DNA of 64,000 bases. It comes from Progne subis subis (Eukaryota; Chordata; Aves; Passeriformes; Hirundinidae). The notes beneath the pieces were generated by a model. It made no database searches and had not been told where the DNA came from. It was given only the letters and a program-made list of their open reading frames with translations. Location: assembly GCA_022316685.1 (NCBI GenBank), contig JAKJHU010000026.1:4092501-4156500 (forward strand), written 5' to 3'. How positions within the stretch are numbered: position 1 is the first letter of the stretch; every line of letters begins with the position of its first letter. The translations under genes and the position numbers were made by a program. This document shows, piece by piece, positions 11,060 to 23,234 of the stretch.

Positions 11060-12185
11060 GAAGCTTACAGGATGCCATGACATAGCAACCATGTTGTTTC
11101 AAGGAGGAAGGTTTGAAGAGACATTGCACTTAATGACAGTATTAGACAGTCCATTGCAGAAAACCAGGCATTGCACTGAAGTGTATTTCAAGTGTACTGA
11201 ATGAAAATAATTTCATCTATTACTTTTAAAAGAAGGTCTGTTTTTAAGTCTTTACAGACTTTTTGTTTGTTTTTTTGTTTTTTGTTTGTTTGTTTTGGTT
11301 TTTTTGTGTGTGTGTGTGTGTGTGTGTGTGATTCTTTCAGAAAAGATATGTAAACACTGGTGTGGAGGAGTGAGCAGAGTCTGACTTTTATTGTTGTTAC
11401 TTTCCTTATTTTGACAACCTATTAGTAGACTCTGAGTAGACAGCGAAATGTGGCTTTCAGTGATTTGGAGGTTGCAGGAGGTAATGAAATGTGAAGGAAG
11501 TTGTCCATGACAAAGCAGGTAAATTATGTGTGCCTGTGATGAAAACAAAGAAAGGCTTCTGGTCATCCAGGACACACTAGTTTGATTGGGCATATATAGC
11601 AGCATAGTCCTTCATTGCACAGGTCAAATAACAGACACAGACATAGGTTACAGAGCACTGAATGTATATTCCTTACGCAGATTGGTATAACTCTTGAAAC
11701 TTGTCCAGTGCTTTGTACTGTTGCCATGTTAATCTCCTGGTTCAAAGGAGTTCTTCTGGGAAAAGAGACAAGAGAATAGCTCTCAGATGAGGAAGCTGTT
11801 AACATAATGACTCCATGGGCTTTCTTATAAAGGCTAAGTCTAAATTTCAAAGCAAGTGCCCTCTGCTCTTTTGCATTTCTTGATTCACTGATTATTTAAA
11901 ACTGCTGTTGTTACATTTCCAAGCCTTAAACTGTATTTTATGTGAACAAGGTTGATCTGTCTTTATTTAGTATGGGTTCACATGTCAGTCCATAATCACT
12001 GAAGCTCTCCTTTATCAATGCCAATATGTGATACCATTGGTAAATTTTTATTTAACAAGAGTAAATATTTTTTATCATGCTTACGGAAAGGAAAACACAA
12101 GTTCACTGTTCTGCCTGAAAAATGGACCATTTCAAATGCCTAAAAAGTACTTTCCTTCTTTTGTCATACTGTGGTTGTGTGTTGG
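11060..12185. other. Anonymous non-coding DNA with microsatellite
   Basis: Apart from the simple repeat at 11262-11330 nothing is recognised. Minus-strand ORFs at 11252-11605 and 11563-11850 show no resemblance to known proteins. Confidence 0.5.
11262..11330. repeat. (TTTG)n followed by (GT)n compound microsatellite
   Basis: TTTG-type units run directly into about 13 GT dinucleotides at 11304-11330. Confidence 0.95.
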
Positions 12186-12273
12186 TTTGGGTTTTTTTGT
12201 TGTTTTTTTGTTTGTTTGTTTGTTTGTTTGTTTGTTTTGTTTTGTTTTGTTTTTGTTTTTTTGTTTTTTTCCC
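12186..12273. repeat. (TTTG)n/(TTTTG)n microsatellite
   Basis: Same unit type as at 3590 and 6409. It creates long overlapping ORFs in three frames (12028-12447, 12122-12391, 12132-12476) that should not be read as genes. Confidence 0.95.
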
Positions 12274-13466
12274 CCAATATGGACCACTCTCTTTTGGTGC
12301 CCACCATGTGAGAATGTTCTATTACTCCCTGGCTTCTTTCTGCAATCTTGCAGCCAGATTTCTTCCCAGAAAAGGGAAGTATCAGCTATAAAAATACATG
12401 TATATGAAGTAGCTGGGCAGCCTTGCCATTTTGGTGTGTTACAATAGGATTCATATGTTGCATTTTTTAAATACATCAGGTCCTTGAAGAGTTTGCCTAA
12501 GGCTCAGAAGAGAGGTAGCTCTTTCTGCAGTCTACCTCAAGAAGTCTTGTAGCAGAGACATATTTTCCTTCACAAATTTGCCTCATTGTCTGTAGGCAAA
12601 CCAATATAATGCTAAAAGTTTTAGTGTAACAGAGCAATCTAGCAAAATAAAAACCTGATAAAAATAGCACTTGTTAATATCCAGGATAAAGTGGCCTGAT
12701 CACATTGAATTAAAGGGCAGGAAACGTGCTGTATAGGATGTGACTGATATATCAAATATGTTTCTGTGTACTGGATTTGTAGTATGCCTTTCTATATCTG
12801 ACAATATTAATATCAGAAGGGACAGTTCTGATATAAAACAATTAAATAGGTCCTGTTTCTTTGCCACATGCGTTTCCCATGTAAACTGATTTAAATTCAC
12901 CTCAAATTCTGATATCATGTGACCACCTATATGCCTGGGGAAAATAGTGTGTGCAAGTAAGAGATGGATGAATAGGATTTCAAATAGGGGATTTCTAAGA
13001 CTAGCTAAGTATGGAGAGCAAGTGAAAGACCTTATGGAAACAGGAAAGGTAATGTTTGAACAATAAATCAAATGTAGTATTAGTGATTATTTGCAATGTT
13101 GGAAAAGAGTAAGAAATTAGAGGAATCAAAAAATAAATTGAAAGCTTCACCAAAGTAAAAAGGAATTATGTGTGTAGGTAAGGTCAAAATGTTAAGTAAA
13201 GAGAAGGTGTGGAAATGCACAAACTAAATTACACCAAATTATACTTTGAAAAGGTTAAGTCACAGTGAAATATTTTCTCAGTAATAGTTTGTTCAGTGTG
13301 GCCTATCTTAGGTTTCAAAAAAGGGGAATTGAATCACTGTCTTTCTGTCCTGCTGCAAGAATCCAGTTCCTTTTCTGGGTAATGTTAATTTATTGATTTG
13401 TTTTATTCTTAAAAACTGTTCAAAATAATGGAATTTTGAGGGTCTGGTAGATTACATCAGAAAAGC

Positions 13467-13469
<3 letters not shown>

Positions 13470-13506
<37 letters not shown>
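13470..13506. repeat. Poly(T), 37 nt
   Basis: Uninterrupted T run. CR1 elements do not end in poly(A), and no retrocopied gene body could be recognised beside it, so its origin is open. Confidence 0.97.
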
Positions 13507-14874
13507 CCCTCCATTATGTATAATAATATATTCCAAAATGCTCACAGATATTTGAAGTTCTTTTCTGTAGTTACTCTTTTTTCAGAATATTTCTGAAATT
13601 GTAAAAACTTTAGAAAATCTTTGGAAAAGAACCAAGATCATGGGAATGGTTTTCTTACTAAGATTTTATATTTATTTTTTTCATTCAATTAAAATGATAC
13701 CTCACAGTATATTAATTTTTAGTGTATGTGGTTCATTATACCTCAAAGGCCTAACTTAATACGTAGTAATGGGACATGACTAACACTATTGTTCCTGTTA
13801 CCGTGAAAATGAGACTACTTCAGATGAGAGAGCTTTGATTAAACAACCTGGAAGTAATTCTAGTTTATGTTGCCTCCTTAGATGCCTTTGGCAAATAGCA
13901 GATTTCAGATATTAATCTTTGCAAATGAATGAAAACAAAAAAATAATATATTTCAAATGTAACATAAGTCATGATTGGCAACTTTAAAATTTATAAGTGA
14001 GAACATTGAAAAATTGCAAGTGTTTCTGAGGCCGGTAGATTTATATCAAATGCAACTAGCATACAAATTACCTAATTAATTACCCATGTCTAACTTCATA
14101 TCTACTAAGGCAGATGTTTGAGTGACAAAGATGAGTTAAAACCATGTACTTCAAATGAAATAACAATTTCGCATAGTCAATATTTTTAGTTATCAGGTGA
14201 GACTCTAACAATGTTTTACTGAAGGTGATATGGTGATTTTGTTTTCAAAAAATATTAATTTATCTATATCTGGTGATGTTAAATTGTATTTAAAAATTAT
14301 GTAATCTGTAAATAAACTGAGGTTCTGAATTTACTATAGTCATATATCCAAAATTTATTTTGTTGCCTATTCTGTGATGATTTGTATACTTGCTTAGAAA
14401 AACTAAAAAAAATTACAGAATATTTTTCATCAACAGGCAAAAACCCAATGGCTTAGTGAGCATTGTAAAGAGACTTATTCAACTACTGGAAGGCGGACTT
14501 CATGCAGTACCGCTAACATCCTGCATATTTCTTGGATATAGTTTGGTGTCATTGAAAAGTAAAATGGACTTTAACAGAAAAAGGAAAACCCAAGGTCTAT
14601 TAAAAGTTTTAAGATTGCAGACATCATTTACTTCTGTATACATGTTTAAGTATCTTTGATTGAAACTACTCATTTTTATAAGTATGGTAGGGATTTTCAT
14701 TCCTACTGTCAGTGCAACTTTCTCGTCAGCTTCCCAGAAGTCAACTTCACCTAATATACCACTTTGGCTTTGAACAGCATTAAAGGGGCAAATAGCTCCT
14801 GGTAATCTTTTCTGGTTTGTATTTTTGTGCTTATATATTCAAACTGTGCTCATTTAGATTTTTATGTTCCTTAG

Positions 14875-14966
14875 ACCTCTGGGTATCCTGGAGAAGGATC
14901 CATCTTCACATTGCAATGCAGCCTTCATCTCTTGGGTGATCTGCAGCCTGAACATTGAATTAAAAA
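14875..14966 (+). other. Candidate exon bounded by good splice signals (speculative)
   Basis: A T-rich tract ending TTCCTTAG precedes this 92-base segment, and GTGAGT follows it at 14967. One frame is fully open across it (starting PLGILEKD, ending SLNIELK); a second has a single stop near the 3' side. The length is not a multiple of three. I recognise no protein family and found no partner exon, so it may be an exon of a non-coding RNA or pure chance, since AG and GTGAGT pairs at this distance are common in 64 kb. Confidence 0.15.
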
Positions 14967-15754
14967 GTGAGTATCTAGAGGTTTTATTTTCTGCATTGCT
15001 TTCATTTATGGAATATCCCATACATTGTGACACATAGCTAAATTCAGTTATCTCAGCAGAGATGAATGACTTCCTTAGTGTTATAAGAAATGCGAAAAGC
15101 TGAAAAACACTTTTTCTCCCTTTGTCCTTTAAGTGCTTTTATGTTCAAACCTGTCTCTGTTAGAATAAGAGAACATTTAGTGCAATTTTGTGGTGAAACA
15201 AAGCTTTAGGGGAATTTTTCATCTCTCTTAGCACCTTACTGTGACTAAATTACAGCCTGTTACCTCAGATAGGGGGTAGGGAAGAGAGCAAATCCATCGA
15301 ATGGAGGGCATCATTCCTCCTGTGGAAATATACAACCTAGATAAATGTGATATAATCTCTTTCAGAGTTTTCTGTATGAGAATGATGGAACACAGAAATA
15401 AATTAAGACCTTTTCTGTAAAATTTCAAGTAGGTCAATGTTTGTAATATATCGACCTTTTTAGGTTTTGTCTAATAAAAAGTTAATGCTATAGTTATGGT
15501 CATGTTTCTATCATTCAGAAGTAGCCTTTTAGAAAATCTATATTTTATTATTGGTTACTAACAATTTACATAATAATATTTTTCCTATTAAATATGCTAA
15601 AGCTTACTTCCCATTAAAGGAAAAAGGAACCTATTTCAGTTTGAAAATGTTTGCATTTTTTAAATGTGTGAGATTTTAAATAAGCCTTTAATTATGGTTT
15701 TGAAAGTTTGGGGGCTTTTTTAATAGATTTTGCAATATTCTATTGTGAAAAATC

Positions 15755-16381
15755 TGTCATTGTTTCAACCCAGCCATCAATTACATATTAAACAGCCTCT
15801 TATTCTCCCTACCCTCACCCTGCTGGGGAGGAAATTATTAGGAAAAAAAAAAATCTCATGAGTTGAGATAAAACCAGTTTAATAATTGAAATTTCATACA
15901 ATATAATAACAACAATAATAATGAAAATAATATTCATAATAATAACAGTAACAATAACAATAAAAGTAACACAAATTGTAATGAAATGGGGAGAGAGAGA
16001 GAGAGAAGTAAACCACAAAGAAATAAGAAATTCACAATACAATTGCTCACTACCCCATGGATCAATGCCCAGCCCATCCCCAGCAGAAATCAGCAGGTTC
16101 TGGCCAACTCTCCCCATTTTATGTACCAGGCCTGACCTTCTATGGTATGGAATATCCCTTTGGCCAGTTCAGACCAGCTGCCCTGGCCATGCTCCCTCCC
16201 GCCTTCTTTTGCACCTGCTCACTGGCACAACCTGAGACACTGAGAAATCCTTGACTTAGGGTAAGGAGTACTCAGCAACAATTGAAACAGTATGTTATTA
16301 ACATTGTTTCCATACTAAATCCAAAACACACCGCTGCATACGAAGAAGAAAATTAACTCTATCCCAGTGGAAACCAAGACA
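15755..16381 (-). mobile_element. Solo ERVL-type LTR
   Basis: TGTCAT...AAGACA ends with 5-bp flanks aaatc (15750-15754) and aaatg (16382-16386), a one-mismatch TSD of ERVL size. On the minus strand it follows the widespread avian ERVL LTR: a 5' part beginning TGTCTTGGTTT, the CCAAAGGGATATTCCATACC motif in U3, an ATAAAA TATA-like box near 16113-16118, an ATTAAA-type signal near 15880, and a 3' end near GGGTTGAAACAATGACA. The R/U5 part contains a diverged TAA/AAC triplet stretch (15903-15970) and a short GA run (15990-16006). No internal region survives. The ORFs at 15815-16117 and 15921-16235 are incidental. Confidence 0.9.
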
Positions 16382-16600
16382 AAATGTTTTCAAAACAATT
16401 GCAGTTGTTCAGTTGAAGCTTGCTGACTAGTTCATGTCTCTTCTACATGATTAGAGTTCATTAAAACAAGAATGTTGTTGGTCACAGAACCTTTATCATT
16501 CCATTTGTAGCTCAAGTTTTTCCCTCAAAACCAGCTTAGTGTAGGTGATTTAGGCTTTCTAGACAGCTCCATAATTTCTATTGTGCAACTTTTGCTAACT

Positions 16601-16601
<1 letters not shown>

Positions 16602-16632
<31 letters not shown>
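16602..16632. repeat. Poly(A), 31 nt
   Basis: Uninterrupted A run followed by GGGAGGGGG. No retrocopied gene body recognised upstream. Confidence 0.97.
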
Positions 16633-16635
<3 letters not shown>

Positions 16636-19600
16636 AGGGGGAAGAGTGAACCTACAAACCTGTTCATGAAGTTTAAGTTTTAACTAGGAGTACAATGCAA
16701 AAAGGAGTTGGCAATATTCTCTTTCATAATCCCTTAAATTTGTTTTGTCCAAAGAGAAGCTCTGTGAACTGGTTGGTGAAATATATAAGCTTCATATAAT
16801 GTGCAATCTAATGCAGTACTAAGCAGAAGCTAATGCTTTTTGCTGAGAGACAAACTATAGCAGTTAGAAGTGTAGAGCCTGGAAGGGCTTGTTTATACAC
16901 CTAGGCAAATGTTTGTTGAAACTACTTCAGAATTCAGGGTTTTGTCTGGCTCTGCAATTTTGTGAAATACTCAGGAAAGATGAAAAACCAAGCTACACTA
17001 CATTTCTCGGATCCCTTGTAACCATGCTTTGAATTAAATTACAAAAGATTGAAAATGGTAAAGGAAATAACCAATATACTTACTTACAAGTGAAGGTTAT
17101 CAACAGTAATATAGTAATATAGTTAACAAGAGTCTAATGGATGTTTTTAAATTATTATTTTAAAATAAATTGCTTACAATAATCCCTCTTGCAGTCAGTA
17201 TTTATGGATTGCATTTACACAGTGGTCTATTCAGAGCGATTTGTATACCATAATATGTGTTCTTCTGTAGTTTGTACAGAATACAGAATGAGTCCTAGCC
17301 AAGCTGCATTCCAACAATACTGTATTTAATAGCTCTGTTCATTATTCTACTTTGACATTTGCTGTAATGCACTACCTAGCTGAGTTGTAGTTGCTTTATC
17401 ATTCAGCCTGCAGTCTTTAGGGAGGTATCAAGCATCTTGAAATGTGTACAGTAACATGTATTACAGCAAGAGATTTACAACTTTCTGTTTCATTAGAAGC
17501 CATTCAAGCAGGTGAACCCTTTAGCCAACTGGAGATGAGTGCTCATACCACTATCAAATGCAGAAGTTAAACTAACCATTTAATACTTCAAAATGCTTTC
17601 TTTTTGATTTCTGTACAAAAATTGTTTAAAGCAAAAATCCTCAGCAACCTTGTGCTGCTGGTTTATGGAGCTAATTCCATAATGCATGAATGCTAGGAAG
17701 AAACTGAAGACTGCATTTGTTCTAAGTATAAGGACTGGCTCTGAACAGAGCTATAGGACTTGGCATTTTGAGTCATTTGCACTTGGGGACTCCTTTTGTA
17801 GTCATGTAATCTACACAGTTCCCTCTGACAACTTCAAAAAGCCAAAAGGAAATCTGTATATATATTTTCACTGGTTTCTTAAAAGATAGGCTATATCACT
17901 GCTGATGTTCATGTCAGAAATGTCATCGGCTCATGGAAGTAAAATTCATGTGGTTATTTCTATTGGGAGGTTATTTTCCCCCTCATTTTTATGAGTTCAA
18001 AACTATGCATGTTGCAGGATGTATCCAAGAAGGTTTTAGAAACTATTTACAACATGGCTTCAGTACACTCCATATTGTGCATGTAGTGTTTTTTGGCACA
18101 GGTGCAGTCACTGCATTAATTTTCGTAAATTCTGTGTAGTAGCATAACTACCAAATACTCTCTTGAGCTCAAATGATCACAGAGTTTGTTTAGTTTATAT
18201 GTCATTCTACATAATCTGACTGGCACTCTTTTGATCGTGTTTTTTTAATGGTTCCATTATGAACTACATGACAGTCTAATTGCATTTAATCCTTTAATGA
18301 CAATGCTTAGGACTGCCTATCAGAAGCATGAGCTTTTTTATAATTGTGACTATTCTAAATCAATCATAAAATAGATTAATATTCAGAAGTTATTAGTGAT
18401 TCTGAAATAACAGGACAGGCCATCACCTGTACAGAACACACAATTCTGAGAATGTCTGTGTTCTTAAGTGAGACCAAGCAACTGTCAGAGTAATGTGGAT
18501 TTCATGTCATGGTAGTTAGGACCCTGTTAAGCACACCATAATTCTAAAATATCAAACATCGATGCTATAAGTGGAGATTTGCAATAGAAGAGAAAGAGAA
18601 ATTTGTTAAATTTATATGAATGGAGAAAGAAGGGATATGTTTAGTTGTAGCATCATCAGATGAACAAAATTTTAAGAATGTTTGGATTTCAATGGTACCT
18701 GGATAAGCAGAACTGGATAGCTCTTGTCATTTTTTTTACTGTAATTTTTAGTCTTTACTAGACCATAGGATGTATGTCTTGGTGCTGTAAGCCCAACTAC
18801 TTGGACTCAATTGTTTTGGTGATTGATGGTGATGTGAGAGCATAAGTGAATAAGACTGTTTTGTGTTAAAACAAACTCACCTTTCCCTCTTGTAGGATCA
18901 GACATAAAGTTTTGCTATATCTATTAGTTTCACAATATTTCCATGTGTATAAAATCACCTATGTCTCTTAGATTTTATGCATTTAAATTTCTTTTCAAAT
19001 GAGAAGGTCTCCATATCTGCAGAAGGCTCTTATGAAAAACTTGATACGTGTGTGAATGTATTGAATTACTTTCTTCCTTAGGAATTGTTAAAAAAAACTA
19101 TAGTTCTAAATAATTAAAATTGTTAGGAATTAAACTAATTTTAGTCTGTAATAATCTTAAACATGTTGAGGCTGTTTGTCACAAGCCTGCAATTGATGTA
19201 GATGGATACAGACTCCACATGAAACACTTCACTTTGATGTGGGTGCTGAGTTTTTGGCTTGTCTTTGTACACATCCATCTGCTAGAGTGTCTGTATGCTT
19301 GGTCACCAGGGGATAAAGAAATTAAAGTGTTGTCATGTGCTCATGAGGATCCTCTTTGCGGCAAGCGGTCCTAAACAAAGAGCACATTTGAGACTAATGA
19401 AGGCATTCCGCTGCCATAATCTTGTTTTTTTTGTCAGCTCATAGTCTCTCACAGATGTATCACTCCTGAGAAAAGACCACAAAGGAGAAATATATTTTAA
19501 GTATTCCCTTTTAGAGAAATGTATGATTTATAGACTCTTTTGAGGCTTTGAACTTTCCTACAATTTCCCTAGCAGAATTTTAAGATTCAGTTGCGCTTAA

Positions 19601-20172
19601 ATAACAGGGCCTTGTCACATTGATCTGATTTAAAAATATTTAATGTTTAACAGAAATAATTCTGTTAATCGAGTATTTATGTTGTAAAGTTAATGTGCAA
19701 GTGGAGAATTGAGAGGACATGTAATTAGGTGTGGCAGAAAAAGAAATTTTTCATTATTTTTACCAAGCTTGTGCTTGTAACAGTCATAGGGGAGTGTATT
19801 ATTTTACTAACTCTTTTCATTAAATGAATGTCAGTTTCCTACAAAGGTAATATAGCTTCATGAAAAGCAGCAGAAATGGGACTATTTTATGGAATTTTAA
19901 TATTAGAAATAATCATTTCTGGATGAGATGCAATTGAATCATACAGTGGTCCATACATCATTAATGACTAAATAATACACTTTTTAATTTAATTTATTTG
20001 TCCTTGTCCCTTTGTTTCTGTTTTGATAGTGATGTTATATGGCAGTTCTTCAATGATATCAAAGACTCAATATTTGACTGAAAAAAAAAGAAGCTTATTC
20101 ATTTAAATTAATGAGTCAAGGTTTTATTGGGCCAATATTATTCAAGGATGAGAACATGGGGAAGGTTGTAAG
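16633..20172. other. Anonymous AT-rich non-coding DNA
   Basis: About 3.5 kb without a recognisable gene or repeat. The ORF at 19120-19374 (84 codons) is slightly richer in G/C at its 3' end but has no known resemblance and no splice context, so it is not called. Parts of this region could be intronic or conserved non-coding DNA; that cannot be judged from one sequence. Confidence 0.5.
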
Positions 20173-20271
20173 AGAATCACAGAATCGCAGAATGTCTTGG
20201 TTGGAAGAGACCTTCAATATCAAGGAGTCCAACCCATGCCCTAACACCTCAACTAGATCATGGCATTGAGT
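20173..20271 (-). mobile_element. CR1 LINE, 5'-truncated 3' tail
   Basis: About 100 bases of CR1 3' untranslated region in reverse: a terminal repeat (AATCACAGAATCGCAGAATG on the plus strand), then GGTTGGAAGAGACCTTCAA and ACTAGATCATGGCATTGAGTG. It matches the first 80 or so bases of the CR1 at 57901 almost exactly, so both belong to the same subfamily. Severe 5' truncation is normal for CR1. Confidence 0.9.
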
Positions 20272-21038
20272 GAAAGACTCTTAACTGGTCACAGAACCCT
20301 TGTAATGCTGCAAATATGCAAGATGCATGCTCTCATTCCCCTTTTCTTTCTTAAATACATTCTTAGGGTACTATACTTAAAAATTTTCCTACCTACATGA
20401 CGTGTACCTTCATGTACTTGAATATAGAAGTCTCCCTGTTTTCCCCAGTGATTTCACAGAATTGTAATGCTGAGGGAGGCAACTAGCTAATAGTCGTAGA
20501 AAAGTTGCCCTTTGTTTAGACCAGTAGGTATGCAGACACTACATGCTTAATATTAAATCATCTCTTTAGAAAAAAAATACTATCAGGGTTCCTCACTCAC
20601 TTCTACACATATATAATAATGATGACACAGGATGGCTTGGAAGCTGTGTAGAGACAAAGATGGACAGCTACTTGATCCTCTGATCCTTACCTCCTGATAT
20701 CCCTGTAATCTGAAGAGCTGGTAATCAAAATAATTTCCACACTTTTTCCATTGTGAATTTTTTATTTGGATAAATATCAGGAAATAAATATAAATGAGCA
20801 GCTCTAAAAATAAACAGTCACACCAATTAAATAAATAACACTTGTAGATATTTTGGCAGCATCCAAGAATAAGTGAAAAGAGTGGAAAAAAAGGAAGTAA
20901 AAATCTTTTTCTGAGAAATTATATACATATTGAACATAATGTGTTATGAGAAGGATAGTTTGTATCAAGTACAGAAAATACAGCTAAAGGAATTGAGTTG
21001 AACTTTAGTCAACAGCAATCTTCAAGATTGTTATTTAT

Positions 21039-21088
<50 letters not shown>

Positions 21089-22251
21089 CTTATCTAGGTG
21101 TATGGCCTGTGGGACAAGAGTCAGAATAAGTGAGAAATGTGCAGATTTAGAGAAGATAGAGTTATAGTACCTTAATTTAGAGGGGAAAAAAGAGAGAAAT
21201 TTCTGTAACAGTAAGTGTCTGTACATTGTCAGGTCTATAAAATTATTTTCATTTTGATGTCTATAAAATTATATTCAGAAAATTATTTAGTTTGTATTGA
21301 GCATCAGGGATAGCAGACTGAAAGCTAACCTGTGCCCTTACTCTGTCCAGATGGCAAAGGAGAGTAGATAGATCCCAAAAAGCAATTTGCCTTCCTTTAT
21401 GTACTGTTTCAGGACTAATGTGAAGGTACCAGTGATGTGGATTTTTTCCCAGAGAAAACTGATAGAAGTGTTTTAGGCATGCTACCCATATTTAAACTTT
21501 CACTAAATAAAATGAGCAGTTTATGGTGATTAACATTCTTTCTACTTGGAGTTTTCCATTTGCCTACAGCTCAAACTTCACATACTTCACTATTTTTCTT
21601 GCTTTTGTTTGTGACTGTAGAACTGCTCTTGAAGGAAACACTGAACTCTAACTGTAAGAATCAACAAGTTAATACATGAAAACTAGGTAAAAAATAGCGC
21701 TGGCAATGATTAAGTGCATCAATATCAGTTTTGTTTGCTGATGCATTAAGCTGAAATGCATTACATAAAAGGTAAAATTCTGAATATTCAATATCTCTTC
21801 ACTGCCTCCTGAAGTGAAGATAAGAAAATTAATCTTATGCATTTTGCTGGCATAGATTAATACTGACAATAATGAAAACATGGAAAGAAATTGAACTGCA
21901 CTACCTGAAGAAATTTTTTCAGTCAGTGAAGTGACTCCCTTTTATGCCTCCTTTGGTCAATTACACAAAACTAAGACACTAAAAGGGACTGAAGCATCAA
22001 AGGATAACCAAACTAATACAGAGGACTATTTTAAAAGCTTGGATTAACTAAAATGGAAAATATTTATTTCTTTTTCCATTAGAAAGGAGGATTAATGTTT
22101 TAAGATTTTTTTTTTTTTTTTTAGTCTTGTATTTAGTGGAAGATACAGGATGCATTCATATTGAAGTAGGATAGGGTGTTATGGAATAAATTCTGTCATA
22201 AACCTCGCCCTCTTGAATATGAAGAGCAGTTTGGAAATGGAAGGTAAGAAA
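20272..22251. other. Anonymous non-coding DNA
   Basis: Nothing recognised except the long T run at 21042. Another T run lies at about 22108-22122. Confidence 0.5.
21042..21088. repeat. Poly(T), 47 nt
   Basis: Longest single-base run of the window. The 63-codon minus ORF ending in lysines is caused by it. Confidence 0.97.
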
Positions 22252-22445
22252 CTCCTCTCCTCTCCTCTCCTCTCCTCTCCTCTCCTCTCCTCTCCTCTCC
22301 TCTCCTCTCCTCTCCTCTCCTCTCCTCTCCTCTCCTCTCCTCTCCTCTCCTCTCCTCTCCTCTCCTCTCCTCTCCTCTCCTCTCCTCTCCTCTCCTCTCC
22401 TCTCCTCTCCTCTCCTCTCCTCTCCTCTCCTCTCCTCTCCTCTCC
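22252..22445. repeat. (CTCCT)n pentanucleotide array, ~39 units
   Basis: A perfect or near-perfect 5-base tandem repeat about 194 bases long, with one strand all pyrimidine and the other all purine. Because 5 is not a multiple of 3, all frames repeat with a 15-base period and lack stops on both strands, giving mirrored ORFs encoding ERRGE and LLSSP repeats. These are artefacts. Such homopurine-homopyrimidine tracts can form triplex (H-DNA), which is known for the sequence class, not shown here. Confidence 0.98.
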
Positions 22446-23209
22446 AGTATGATATGTCACAGTCTACTGTGTTAGATAAACATGCATTTTTAATCTTATT
22501 TTGTTGACATAAGTCAGAACATGGGCAACAAGATTACTGACATTACCCAATAGAATTTTTATTCATACATTCTTTCATGTATATGTACACACAAATACTT
22601 GCGTTCCGCAAAGCTCTTCTTTTAAGCGTTCACATCACAGATATCCTTCATGCTATTTCACATCAAGACATTCTAGTGCTTTCTTCTAATAGTACTTCCT
22701 TGTGTTCTGTGTAAATGTTTTACACAGACTAAGGCTTCATTCTTACACAGGACACTTAGGGGACACCTCCTTGTTGTCACAGCTCCCTTACCTGGGGAAG
22801 CAGAGGGGCAAGTGAAACACCTCCAGCATTAAATCACTGGTGAAGTGTAGGTAAGTCTCAGAGATTAACCCAGAGGTAAAGCGTAGCATGCAAATATGTA
22901 GGACTGGCACGGACACTCCAGAGAAAGTTAGAATGTATTTGACTAGCAGTTTGCTTTCCTTCTAATGGAATTTTCTGCTAGGGACTTAGAGGTACGGGGT
23001 GCGTGCATAAAGACTAAGCAATGAATTAATTTGGTAGATTGATTCAGTGTGTTTTCTTTTGCCATGGTGTCTATGCATATATGCAAATGTGTAGGGAAGA
23101 GCAGACAGAATTTCAATAAAGGCTTGGATCTAAAATTCTAGTTCATACAGCCATCCAGACCCCCTCTAGGCAACATGCAGGAGCAGGGATAGTCTTTTGA
23201 AAGGTGTGT

Positions 23210-23234
23210 GGGGGGGGGGGGGGGGGGGGGGGGG
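23210..23234. repeat. Poly(G), 25 nt
   Basis: Uninterrupted G run preceded by GTGTGTG and followed by AGGGG. Such a run can fold into a G-quadruplex and is often mis-sized in assemblies. Confidence 0.97.

Larger units (their letters stand above)
12274..15754. other. Anonymous AT-rich non-coding DNA
   Basis: No recognisable gene or mobile element. It holds the 37-nt T run at 13470 and one weak candidate exon at 14875, both listed separately. The minus ORF at 12700-13071 has no known resemblance. Confidence 0.5.

Noticed and set aside
12028..12476. Three ORFs of 89-139 codons
   Set aside because: They cross a TTTG microsatellite, which keeps frames open on both strands.
22179..22460. Mirrored ORFs encoding ERRGE and LLSSP repeats
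   Set aside because: They exist only because the CTCCT array has no stop codon in any frame; no coding evidence outside the repeat.
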